This document shows positions 12,400-26,204 of a stretch of 64,000 nucleotides of DNA, piece by piece. The position numbers and the translations under genes are program-made. How positions within the stretch are numbered: position 1 is the first letter of the stretch; each line of letters begins with the position of its first letter. The stretch is from NCBI GenBank assembly GCA_900660155.1, contig CABFPE010000140.1:720263-784262 (forward strand). Direction: 5' to 3'. The DNA comes from Hofstenia miamia (lineage: Eukaryota; Xenacoelomorpha; Acoela; Hofsteniidae). The notes beneath the pieces are model-generated. The model was given only the letters and a program-made list of their open reading frames with translations. It had not been told where the DNA came from and did no database searches.

Positions 12400-15300
12400 A
12401 GTTTATTGAAATGTTAACTAAAGGACCTAAGAATTAATGCGGATATATAATTTATATGGAGAGTTTTCTTTGTATATTGAACAAAGAATTAATGAATATA
12501 AGAGAACGTATTTGTATTTGTTATTCTGAACTTGAAAGAAAACAGGTGTAACCAATACTTGAGAAGAGATGTCAAAAAAATATTGCATTGTACAATTACT
12601 AGGAATCAAGAACGAAACAATAATTAAAAAGTTAAGTGAAGTTTCATGTGAAAAGACGTGAACTTTTGTGGATGCAATCTTCGAGTAATGCAAGCATTAG
12701 GATCTAGCTTACCAATCATCACTGTGTAATTGACTCATGGATCGTCGCAGTTCAACCTCTGGACTGGCTTTTAGTGGCTGTGGACGTTGCTTTATTCTAA
12801 ATATGAACTCAAATAAGAGCGTACTTAAAAGAGATTTCAGGATAAATGAAAAGAAAAATAGCAAACTAATATATCTAAATTCATATTGTCAAACATCATA
12901 TAAATAATGTCTATACTCAGACTTAAACAATAAATTGATACTTACGCTTGTGGTTGTTGAATTGGCTTTCGGCGTAAGGTATGGGGTGGCTTACCAGCAA
13001 TTGGTGCTGAACTAGGTGCTGAAATGTGGTCACCTCCCGTATCCAAAGAATAGGATAATGTATTCACTAAAACACATTCAGTTTTAGTTTAATTACAGCA
13101 GACTAACCATGGTCTTGGGAGTCTTGATTTCCTCGCTTACGTTCTTCAAATTCTCGACGTCGAGCTTCCTTCACCCCATCGATCTTCCGACGTGCAGATC
13201 CACTGACTTCGAAATTCTAAACATTTTATATTAATTATTAGAGATCAATATCCTTCAAATGAGAATATCTCTGTCTAAACCTCATATTTAAGAACGGAAC
13301 AACATTGCAGATTATTAAAGTGTAATTAAGTTAACTAAAGTGAACTAGTTCTATTGATTTTGATGAACTTCTTGGAAAGCAATTACATTACATCGAGTAA
13401 TAAATTGCTTTAAAAATTGAGCAGCTTTTGAGAGTTCTTATTCCGACGCTTTCCAACAAATTGTAAGGCTTAGTACACAAGCTCGGTTCTCTAGTTTTTT
13501 CCAAATTGAATCTTCCCATTTCATTAAATAATTTGGAAGTATAAAGATAATAAAATCAGGCCTTCCCACAAGAAGTATTGTAGTTAAAACTTTGATAGGA
13601 TAAGAAACCCCGAATAATGAATAAATATGACTAATATGACAGAGAACAGAAGTCTTATATCCTCCACTGCATCAGGTAGATCATTTGTAAAAAACGGGTA
13701 ATAATTGATTATTTAATCACAGCTTTTTAAAAATTACATCATATATATAAAATTTACTGGATACAATTTCTAATCTATATCATATGGTACCATGGTATCT
13801 GAAAAGTCCATAAAATTGAGATGGCCCGGGATTACAATCAAATGCTATGGAACTAAATGACACTTAAAAAAATAAAAAATTCAGGTTCCATAGAACCCAT
13901 ACTTGTTCTTTATATTAATGTATTAAAACTCAATATTAGTGAATTGAAGAAACTATATTTAAATTATATAAAACAAACACTCAGTTGGATTATCATCGCA
14001 TAGCATTGCTATTAATGGAAAAGAAAAACAAATTTAAGATTTATAGTGACCAACATCAATCTTAAAGTATGATTACTATAACTTGCAGACACGATAATGA
14101 AACCTTAAGTAAATATCTTTCTAAGAAGTAAATTACAAAAAAATAGTAAGTAATTATTAAAAACTAGACGTACATCATTTGATTCAGAATTAAAAACAAC
14201 AGCTGGCGCGGTGTGATACTTCACATCTTCCTCTGCGTTGTACAAATGCTGTTTGTTCAAAGCTAAACACATCAAATTGTTCAGGTATCAAAGCTAAACG
14301 TGTGATAGAAAATGCCTCTATAATCACGATTATGCACAGGGCTTCAAAAAGTCACATTTGACTCAATTTTGTTTCTACGAGAATTGAGATAACATCAACT
14401 CAAAACTCAAAATAGGAACCTGAGTTACCGGGTACAACTATACGTGTCTGTTTGGCGAGGTTATTTGAGTTAGAGAATTAACAATGAATATAGATTCTTG
14501 TCAAAATACGAGTTGCAATTAAGTTCAATGAGGTGTAACGTCGGCTAATCGACCGAAGGTGAAAAATTACTATACATCGCTAAGCAGTGACATCAATCAC
14601 ATGCGACTGACAAAATACAGGGATGGTGAATATGTTTTTGAGATAAATTCACAATTTCATCCTGATTCTTAACGTTCGAACAAAACTCAGCATAAATCAT
14701 ACAAGCAAATGATTCCTGATCAAGCGTTAAAATTGATACTGATTTTCAGATCTAACCCAACTAATTGCAATATAAAAAATCGCAAGTAAGTCTCACCTGC
14801 ATTTTTATTCAAACTAATACAAAACCTAAATTTAATAAAATACTTGAGTAAACTTGAAAGCTCAAATCTAAATAACCAAATTTAGGGGTTTTGGCAGTTA
14901 CCATAAATTTTTATCAAAAATGCATGGCGCTATAGCATAAAGTTGCGATATCGATACAAACGATGTGAAAAATCTCTATCGGTATCTGTTTCTCGGACTT
15001 TCTTCCACATATTTCAAATCAACAGATAAAATATATCTTGGAATGCCAGTTAGAGTATGAATGGCTTTTACAACATACATAATCTTTCATGTTTTGAAAT
15101 ACTGATCATAATTTTTACAGCAGAGTGAGCAATATCAAAGTTTTCCATCCTCTACTTAGATAACTCAACCTTAAGGTAATAGCAAATATAGTTGACGATA
15201 AGTCTAAACAGTATCCCATACAACCAATTGATGTGCATAGAGGAAACAGGATTTGATCGGGTATTCTCAATTAGAGATTAGTTGGCCTGGAAAGTAAAGG

Positions 15301-18300
15301 AAATTTTTGGAGAAACAATCTGATATTGTACTGAATTTACACTAAAAAGTACGCTAAATATAAGAAGAAATTGCATTTATTGTGTTAAAGATTTGCAAAT
15401 AGAAGTACACCAGGACCACTACTATCGATCCTGAAAATTATGATAAAACAACTTTTGGAAAATTTGCGAGCACCTGAGATGGAATAGCATCTCTTAAATT
15501 TTAATTTATTCAAGTTATCACACCCATGCAACTCAAGAGCTTATTTTAATTTTTTGCAGGCTTAATATTGGGGGAACAAATTTGATGTGGGATTAATCCT
15601 TCACAATCTATTGCTCGATATGAAATTGTGTTGTGCGATATTTCATTGATAGTATATTTCATTTTTAACATTAATGGCACATAATGACACATGTTATTAA
15701 GGACATGGGTTTGTGAATATTAAACTAAGCACTTCATGAAAACCCAGCTGACTTCTGTTCACTGCATTGCGAATCAATTCAAACCTCCAGCCATAAAACC
15801 ATCTGCGATGAATATAGTTTTGAATTGAAATAATTCCCACATAGTCTTATACATGTATACTTAAGTCAAGGTGGTTATGTTTTTCAATTTTTTATTTATT
15901 TACCTATTTATTAAGACCTTACAGTACAAGACTGAAGGGATGTGAATCCCATTACAAGTTTGCAATGCTTTAAGATAAGGCAACACATGCATTACAGGAG
16001 TAGTAAAGTTTCCCGATACAAATGTTATTTAAATAGAAATATGCATAGAAGTAGTTCTAATAGAACTATATAATAATAATAATAATCATCAATGACTTTA
16101 TTTAGCCGCTGAAGGCATACACAACAAAAAAATAAAAACAAGTCAAGTATTACGGCAGCGGGGACAGTCACAGGAGATGAAATAGGAGCAAATGGAAAAG
16201 TAGGAAGTTGGAGAAGGGCTCAGCAAAGAGGAAAGCCATCAAAGATTTCTTGAAGCTCGGTGGCGGGGAAAAGAAATCAATCGCTGTTGGAGGGTTGCGA
16301 GTCAAGATGTAATTAGCAGCAGTACAAGCACGATTGAAAAATGAGTGAAGGGTGCGATGTTTTTTTTACGACGAATGGAGAAGGTGACAACATCATCAGA
16401 GCGAGTGCAGCAGGAATTAGAGAACTTAATGAAATCAAAAGGATCAAGATTCAATTTGCGAGTCAGTAGTCGATTGAAAAGAAGGAGATCACAGGCATGG
16501 AAGTAGAGTGACAGCGGGAGAGTGGAGAATTTCAGCAGAGCGTCTTTATAGTCCAAAGAGGAAATCCATTTGAAAGCGCGTTTCTGGAAACGTTCCATGG
16601 AGTGGAACAAAGCATGAGAAGGCCACCAACAAGGAGACGCGTAGAGAAGAATGGCGCGAGGAATGGACTTGAACAAAGAGAGTTTCACAGCGGACGAGGT
16701 ATTAAAAGGAACATTACGGAAAAGGGCAAATAGCGAGGAATTAGCTTTGCGGAGACGCAAAGACACATGTCCAGTCCAATTTAAGTTTGCAGCAAGTTGA
16801 ACTCCAAGATGAGTGTGATGAGGCGCAAAGTTCACAGGTAGAGGCAAATCAGAAGGGGGAGCCACAGAAAAGGAAATACCACATGTCTTGGTAGTGCTAA
16901 AATCAAGATGGTTGACAGAGGACCAAGTAGACAAGTGCTCAAGATCAGAAAAAATGTTCGAAGCAAAAGACCAACCAAAATCAAAAATCGCAGTGTCATC
17001 GACATACAACAGGCAAGACGAGTTGAGAACAGAATGAGGGAGGTCGTTAATGGCAACGAGGAAGAAAAGAACAGCAAACACTGAGCCTTGAGGGGCACCA
17101 CTAGTAATGGGGACAGGAGAAGAGATAGACGAGTTGATTTTGACACACTGGTGGCGATTGGTCAGGTAAGACTGGAACAGTTCGATGAAATCCACATCAA
17201 AACCAAATAAACGTAACTTGTCAAGCAGAATGGAATGAGGGAGACGATCAAACGCTTTTGAGATGTCAAGAAAGATAATACAACCAGGATCATTACTATC
17301 AGAGTGAAAGTAGCAGTTTTCGATCAGAGTGAGCAGGTTAGTAATCGTAGAGCGACCAGGAAGGTTGCCATGCTGAGAGGAAGAGATGAGGTGACGAATT
17401 TTTGGGAATACATAACGAAAAACAAGGCGTTCAAAGATGATAGACAGTCGAGATAGAATAGCTATTGGGCGGTAGGACGTGACCTGCGAGGAGGGAAGCT
17501 GATTAGATTTTAACAGCGGAGAAATCCAAGATGTCTTCCAACAGGCGGGATAGCGCTTAGTGGAGCAAATGAAGGAGTAAAGATGCTTTAAATGGATAGA
17601 AAGCGTGGAGGAGGTTTCATGAATTACAAAGGAAGGAACACCGTCAGGATAACAAGGACCAGACAACTTGCAAGATTTAAGCATGAGAGAGATATCATGG
17701 GCGCTGAAGACCATATCACAAAGTCGGATTAGCGGGGAGGCAGCAGGCGGACCAGGGCACATGGAGACAGGTACAGAGAAGTTAGAGGCAAAATACGCGT
17801 TGAACAGATCAGCCTTCTCCAGGTCAGAGTGAGCAGAACGAAGATTCCATCTCAAATTGGGGAGCTCAGGCTTGGAATGAAGAGAACGCAGGAAGGAATA
17901 AGAGTCTTGAAGAGAACCGGACGAGAAGCTGGACAGAAAAGAGACTTTGTCAAGTTCCATAAAATTGAGAACATCTTCTGTGAGAGAAGCAAGCTTCGGA
18001 GTAGCAGTAGTACCAGAATGGCGTTTGTAAGACTCCAATTTATTCAAGGAGTGCACAGTAAGGGACGAAAAATAGAAAGGAAGAGAAGCACGCTTTTTCC
18101 GCCGACGAGGAACATAAGAAGAAATAACTTGATGAAAGAAAGTGAACCAATCGTCAACTGAGAAGGAATCACTAAAAACGGGCAGCGAAGATGAGAGAGC
18201 AGCATTAAGTGACAGAAAGTCACTGTTAAATCGAGCATATTGTGGAACAGCCGGATTAGCAGATGGAGAAGTAGAGTTGACAAACAGATTGAAGCTGACG

Positions 18301-21300
18301 AATGAGTGATCTGACAGCTTAGCAGGAACAGGGATTACAGATATGTCAAATATGTAATCGGGGTGAGAGCACAGAACCAAATCAAGCAGAGAGGAGCTGG
18401 AAGTAGGAGAAAATACAAGTTGTTCAAGAGAATAGCAGGCAAAAACTTCTAAAACTGCAGACTCATAAGTGTCAGTAGAGTCGAACGCATTCCAGCAGAC
18501 AGTAGGAAGATTGAAGTCACCACAAACAAGAAAATGAGGACGAATGGAAAAGCCAAGGTGACGAGAGAGGTAGGTAGACTGGTCATGAAAAGACTCGAAC
18601 ATAGATGATAAATCAGCAACGGGAATGCGGAAGGCACTTTTCGACGGAGGGTTGTAAACGCAGAGCAGAGAAACAATGTGGTCACTGAGAACAACAGCAC
18701 AGCCACAACAGAAATCGAAGGATAATGAATCGAAAGAAATGGGACGGATGTCAAGGTTAGGAAGACGAGAGGCAATGAGAACACCACCATGGCGACCACT
18801 GGATCGATCCATACGAGAAAGAACTTTAAGAGTAGAGTTGGGAAAAACAACACTATCAGCAATGGCAGGATCAAGCCAGGTTTCAGTGATGAAAATGAAG
18901 TCAACAGGAGACTGCAAGAAGAAATTGTAAAAGCTGAGACGACGATTCAAAGATACAAGACTGTGGGCATTGGCAAGCAACACGGAAAAGCCAGAGTTAC
19001 GGGGAGGAGGAACATCAGAGTGAGATAGTCAGTCACGGCGAGGCGGATTACGGCGGCGGGGACGAAGGCCAAAAGATTTGCGCTCATCGTCAGCGAGGCG
19101 GTAAAAACGAATCAATACGCATTCAGACCACACATCAGGATTCATGAGTGCACGATGAGACTCTTGATCGCAGACAACATGGAAGGATACAAATGGAGAG
19201 TCAGGACGTGGAGGAATGGAAATGACATCATCAAATTGTAGAGAGGACGAACGAAGGTGGTCAGCAACATCTGAGGTGGACACAGAAGCAGCAAAACGGC
19301 CAACATAGATATGAGCTTTGCGGGGAGGCGGCGGAAGTGAACTAATAGGAACAGCAGGGAGACGGCAGGAAGCACTAGAACCAAAAACTGGACGAGGACG
19401 ATTACGGTTAGTTGATGAAGGGATAGACTGCTTGGGAGGATGCGGTAGAGCAGAAGGAGGAGCAAGCGCGGGTGTGAAACTCGGAGCAGGATGAGACAGA
19501 ACGTGAGGCAGCAGCACTGTAGGAGAACATTTGGGATTGTAGTGAGGAAACATCAGAGGAAAGCTTTGTGAGGGATTCAGATAAGGATGATATCATTGGA
19601 GGACCTAGTCGAGGTAGATAGAGCAGAGACCGCTTGGCGTAACAACGAAATGATGGCGTCTTTCTTCAGACCACCAACAGCGGAGGCAAACTGGGCATCG
19701 CTCAAATTTTTGAGGTCGGACAGCGAAATTGGGGGCATAGCTGAAACCTAATTAAACTGTATAATAAACAGGCAAAAACGGTTCGAAAAAGTTCACACTT
19801 GCAGGAAGTCTATTACAGATCTTGGAACCCTTTAAACGAAATTCATCTTAGAATAAGCGAGATCAAGACAGGGTAATCAAAACTTCAGGGCTTCATTTCG
19901 TCTGTCCTGATCGTAAGCGAGCATTGTTTTAGCAGCTAGAAAAAGTTATGGATATATTGACCCATTAAACGTTGATGATGATTCAATTTTGCGTGTGGAT
20001 TTGTTTTCCTATGATTCTGAAAATTGAATTGATTAACCTCATGTTTTTATGAATTTTATATGAAAATTCAAGAATCGTGTTGTGATATGACTTTAAATTA
20101 ATATAAAGAAACACATTCATTTGATTGAGTGGCAATTCAAGTAATAACAGCTACTCGGCAAAAGTCTGCGTTCTTAAAGTGTTTTAGTTACTAAATTGTT
20201 TTGCTGACTAAACCAAAAATTAAAATATGGTTAAAACATCCAAAGAGCCATATAAATACCAATGGCGTACGCAAAGGTGATGGTGAAATCCCCCATCAAG
20301 TTTTAAAATTTGATTTTTACGGGTTAAATCAAAAAATTTTCTAGAAAAAATGGAAAAATTAAAATCTAAGATCGTAAAATGCATTTATTAGGGTCATGAC
20401 TAAGATGTAGCCGTCAGAAAATCCTGCGTACGCCCCTGATAAAGACCCTCAATCCTATCAACTGTGTATTCACAAAATACTTAAAACAAAAAATCGTAAT
20501 AATGTGAAAACTTTTTAATAACAATGTTGATGCTTTAAAGTAATTCAACAAAAATTCATGTTTTTTGAATGGATACGTTGCCAGAGCCCTGCAGCACGAA
20601 CCATGTTCATGACAATCAAGACTAGGAAATCTTGCGCACAGCTTTTCGAAATAAAACTAATAAGTTTGAAGCAATAAGAAATATTTTTGCAAAACTGTCA
20701 CTAACTTTAATTATGTAATTAAATTGACAAGATTTTGACAGGCTTTTTATGCTCGTCACAGGTGAATGAAAAAAAAATTGTTTGATGCGACCGCTGAAAC
20801 GTAATCTTATTGGCCAGTCGAGTTGGATCGCACAATACCAGTTAACAAATGCAATGGTTTACTTTGTGCAATATTCTATTGTTTTACATTTACAATTTGC
20901 GGCCATCGATTCCATTACGTCTTTACTATGCTTAAATTTTGATTCATTCGCGGTTAAAAAACACAAAAATAAGACATTAATAAAGTAAAAAGTATTAAAT
21001 TATTGTCTAAGTTAGAGAATCAAACGTGAACTCAAAATCATTTCAAAGTGTGAGTAGCGATTAAGATCAATTAGCGTGACGTCGGCGCTTTGACGTAGTG
21101 CAAAAAAATGTCAATGTACGACAACATCGAAAATACGGGACTACAACATGATATTCTAATGGCTAATGTTCTTGCTTAACTGCAGTTGCGGTTGATTATG
21201 CAGTTCACTAAATGTCGTTGAGAGTTGATGATAAAATTGATCTCTGTTTGGAGATGATGATTACACGTTGAGAAAAATAAATATTACAAAACGTTATATT

Positions 21301-22584
21301 GGATTTTAAGGAAAGCATAGCAATTTGCACGTTACAAGCTACAGCCTCACACAAATTAATAGGTCAGTCCCATTTTTAAATGGACGTCAGCAAAAATAAA
21401 AATACAGCTTTCCTACAACTGCTAATGACTAACAAGAAAATGTCAATGTAGCCGCTAAAACATAAACAAAACCATCAAATCTATTGCAACCAGTTACCTT
21501 GATTTATCTGTTTTACTCTTTAGAAATACATTTGATATTTGAATCGTTGTATAATACGTTTGAATAGAATCTTATAAGCAATTGCAAATTTGTTTGTGAT
21601 TTTTTACGATTGAAGAAAAATTGTCAATAGTCTCTCATAGAATATATAACAACAGCGATCTCTCAGTTACAAAAGAATATCAAAATATTCTCATCGAGCC
21701 ACCATTATTCATTTATCGTCATCTAAGATTTGAAATTTCAATATTTCAATTTTGGGGAAAATAGAAAACTTCTAAATTAAATTTACTAAAACACAACATA
21801 CTTGTTGACTAGTAGATCTATACCCGCTCACATAACATCATTTTTTGCTATTAAAGTGACTGCCTTTGTGACCCTATTCATAATATATTTCTTTTTTAAA
21901 TAAAACTATCATTAAATTTACTTACAATTCTAGTAATCAGACAAGCTTTTTAGACGTATTTTCGGATAGTAATTAATGCTGACAAAGGAGGATGCATATT
22001 TTAAATTAGATATTTCGATCAAAGCAGAATACTGCAAAAACTTTACGGCAATACGGCTAGTTATGTCCTAAAGTATTGCACAAAACACTAGTACTAACTC
22101 AATGCAAAATATTACATACACTACCTAAATATAACAAAACTCTTTCTTATAAATAACGTTGTTTCTTAGTTTTGATTACTAAATTTTGAACGGAAATGTT
22201 GAAAATATTATTTTTATAAATTTTCCGCACATACATCAAATTTAAATAAATGCACAAACAGAAATCATAAAACTACTTAGTTAATAGCAAAAGGCAACAA
22301 GCAATTGCATGTAAAACAATTAGACAGTGTGGCAAAGGGACATGCTCATCAAAACAAGAGAATAAGGTAAGGGAGAGTAAAGCATGCACACGTAGAAAAA
22401 CTACCATTAGAGCAACATTCTAGTGAAGAGTCCTCATCTAATCCATCTAGAGAAAGAGCATTATCTAATTAAATAGTTGAGGTGGATTTACAGTATTCAC
22501 CACAAAATACAAAAAATAAGTATAATAAAAACTTTAAAAAATATTATTGTTTAAACATTGTAAGGGAATTTTTCATTATCTAAA

Positions 22585-22629
<45 letters not shown>

Positions 22630-22842
22630 AAAATTGATTGATATTCAATGAAAAAGACTAAAGAAAAACTGAAGCGAATATGCTATTTAACTTTATAAGG
22701 ATTTGTTTATCAAAGCTTTGAAAACCATATGTAATAACAATCGCAATCTATACAAAATATGCATAAGCTAGCAAAGGAGTATCGATGATCACATTTTCCA
22801 ATAAATTACTGTCTGTTTGTTTTTTCTATCTACAAAATAGAA

Positions 22843-22886
<44 letters not shown>

Positions 22887-25800
22887 TATATATATGTAGA
22901 TTCGAGCACATCTAAAGAAAGTTTGAGGATAAATGATATTAACATGACAAATTAATCGATGAATCGCGTTTTCATCGGAACCGATTAATGACGCTAAGTG
23001 ATAAAATTGAGGCAGTTATTGAAAATTACAATCTTCTCAAAATTTATAAACGTACTAAAAACAATGTTATGCTTTGAATAAAAGAGAATTACTACATAAT
23101 TAATCACAATAAACCATAAATCATGTACCTTTTAGCTTCTGTTCACGTGAGACTGCGTTGTTTATTGAAGTATTAATGCTAAATTACAACTTAAGTGCTT
23201 ATATGTACATTAAAGCGTTCATCATTAAATAGAATCACAGTTCTTGGGATTAACACTTTTCCTGCAAATTTCAGTCTAATTTTTTAACCTTGTGGTATCA
23301 ATTTTTTTTGATCTTATATTCAATCTAATATCGTTCTTACATTGACAGTTGGCCCAGGTTTCGGCTGTTTTTAAGAATTTGGCGCCGAACGACCCTGTGG
23401 CCTTACCAACACCAAATTAATTACAAAACACCTCCAGTAAAAGCCTGTATTGTTAAAAAGAAAGAAAACGTTTAAAAGAAAACAAACTAACTTTAAAGAG
23501 TCATTCAAGTATAGCCTTGAATGGTTTCACCTTCAATTACTAATTCGCACATCGACACATTTCTTATTGAATGTTTTCTTAAATGTTACCTACCCCAGAC
23601 ATAACCTATTACATATATCAAAAGTAATCAATTACCAATTTTTTCGCTTTTTCAATTTTCTAAAAAAAAATATTTTTTTTGTCTATACACATGACTATTA
23701 AATCTCTAAATTATTATAAATAGACAAGTATTTGCCCAATTGAATTTCGACCTAATGCAGAAGAATGGAAATTGTGAGGGCATATAAAAGTAGTTTTCAT
23801 CGCTAGAGTTCTTGTGAATTCAAAATATTGTACTCTATGTGCAGAAAATTACTAAAATCGGATAAAAACTGCATAAATATTAAATAAAGTGCACTGAATT
23901 GAGCTAGCTACACTCCCACATGTGTAAAGAACTACAACTTTATTTAAAATGAAAACTTAATTAATGCATCGTATTGAATTATTATCACTATGTGATTGCA
24001 AACGACCGTTTTTATTTGCTATCGAGAATAAATAATTCACTTAACAAAACATCTGTCAAATGGATGAATTACCAATTTTAAGCACTTACTGAGAATTTTT
24101 TACTTCCACATCATGCTGGACTGCAGTTTCAGAAGTGAAGTTGTGCTTTTTTGGATCAATATTCTCTTTTCTAGTCCTAAATTGACAACAAATATAACTA
24201 TATAGTGAATATGAATTAAGACAAATTATGTATTTTTTTATTATAAAAAACCTAGTCTGGTTGTTCAGCGTTAAAAATCAGTTAAAACATTGTCACTGTA
24301 TCATCACCTACATGACAAACACTTAATTCACTCATAAAGCCAAGGGTGTACTTTGCACAAATTAACTGGTCATGCTGTGTTAACTTATAACAGGGACGTA
24401 TATATAGCCTCATATTTGGGAAAATGGAGATGCCACACTGTCCATCATCGGTGTTCAGGTAAAATTGGCGTGAAAAATCATGACTTATTCCTGTATTTTT
24501 TCGAATACATTTAAGATGATACTCATAGACAAAAAACACTTAAGCCTGTGTAGTACAATGCAAAATACTTGGATATTTTTAGTATCAATTAAGATGCTGA
24601 AAATAATGCTGGGAATATGAAGATGAATATTTATTAAAGTTTATTGTGAAAGGACAAACTCATTTATCCATTATTGACTGAATTTAGGAGCAGTAGTAAT
24701 TCAACGCCCTTACAATATGAATAGTATTGTTGAAATAATTTTAGGTATCAATATAAAATAGAATTTGTACTTCAAGCAGAGCTTGCTATAACTATAAAAG
24801 CCTTGTTAATAAATTATTAAGATTACCACTATTGTCTTGGCCTAGTAGCCAATGGATAGTGTATCCACTGAAACGGAAATGCTCGCTTTTTGAATTAATG
24901 CTTCAATTCATAACAATTAAGAATCGTCCGTCTCAGTTTTGAATTCCGCTGCAAATATTATCAAATGGAATGGAAAAATATATTTCTGTACAAGCCTAAT
25001 TTGCAAAACTACTGAAAGGTAAAATCAAAAAAGCCAAAGAGTGAATATTTAGAGGGAAGAACCACTTGAAAACACCTCTAATAAGCCTATAAAAGAAATG
25101 TGAAAATCTCTAATGTAGTTTAACATCGAAGATGATTGCAAAATCTGTTTTAAAATATAGATAACAAATTGTTGCAATAGTTGCATGCTTTAATTCCGGT
25201 TTCAGCCACATTTCTGGATTGCCTACAACAAATCAACTTAAACGTGTGTAGTTATATTGTCACTAATCTACTTCTCTAAACTCGCAAAACTAATTATATT
25301 ACTTTATTAGTTTTCCAATTTTTTCAGGTGTTACGACAGCATTAATTTCATAGGTCCACATCAATATCGATAACATGCGACAAAATTTGCATCGAACCAA
25401 CAAAAATCACAAAGTGACACCGCTTTTCACAGCTGTACAAGTCTCAACGCAAGCGGTCACAGATTCCACCAATTTCTTTAATTGTGCAGTTACGTACTGT
25501 ATATATTAAGGACAATGAAGTGTTTATAATTTTGTAATTCTGCATTAATATGTAAAAAATGTATAGCCTCAAAATCTCGCAAAAATTTTACAAGTGAATT
25601 CACTTAAAAAAGTTACATTACAGAATACAGGGTTATACAAAGAATTTGAAATTTGCCTTATGATTTGTGATTTAATCAGTCAAATGTTTATTTTATGCTA
25701 AATACTAATAATAAATTAAATAAAAAGTACCCATCATTGTTGGTTTCAGCACTCTGAACTTTTCGTTCAGCTTTCTTTTTAGCTGCACTGTTTCTCACTG

Positions 25801-26162
25801 CATTCAAAGCCTTCTAAAATATAAATGTTCAATATCAAGCAACAAGATTAGCCTAAAAAGCCAACATATGTTTCAATTCTAAACACACCATAAGCGAACA
25901 GTTATTTAGGAATATTCTGAACTGTAGGTAGCTTACCTCATCAAGTGGAACATCTTCAATTTCAACGGCGTCATTGTAGTTGTGCACGCCACGTTTATCA
26001 CGTGATGCAGAGCGAACCAACTGCGGCTTCATAAAAACGTCAGTGTCTAGTTTCGAATTTCCTAAAATCAAACCATTACACAATAGAAAACTACAAGAAT
26101 CGAAATTGATTTAGAAATATGATGAAATTGTTGCAAATTCCCTCAATTATATTAAATCAATA

Positions 26163-26204
<42 letters not shown>

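Larger units (their letters stand above)
16071..19775 (-). mobile_element. LINE A: near-complete CR1/jockey-like non-LTR retrotransposon
   Basis: On the minus strand: a short leader, ORF1 with two frameshifts, ORF2 with endonuclease and reverse transcriptase, a short 3' UTR ending in AATAAAGTCATTGATG and an (ATT)n tail at about 16071-16086. GC content is clearly higher than in the surrounding intron, a sign of a fairly recent insertion. It sits in the TOGARAM intron between exons 10 and 11 in the same orientation as the gene. The 5' limit is placed at the end of the leader shared with LINE B and may extend further. Confidence 0.88.

Noticed and set aside
17829-19028. Long plus-strand open frames (17829-18161, 18676-18930, 18789-19028)
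   Set aside because: They lie opposite LINE A ORF2 and have the composition expected of a shadow of that coding strand.
24282-24539. 85-residue minus-strand frame with Cys and aromatic residues
   Set aside because: No splice sites or phase fit with TOGARAM, no recognised family; treated as a chance frame.
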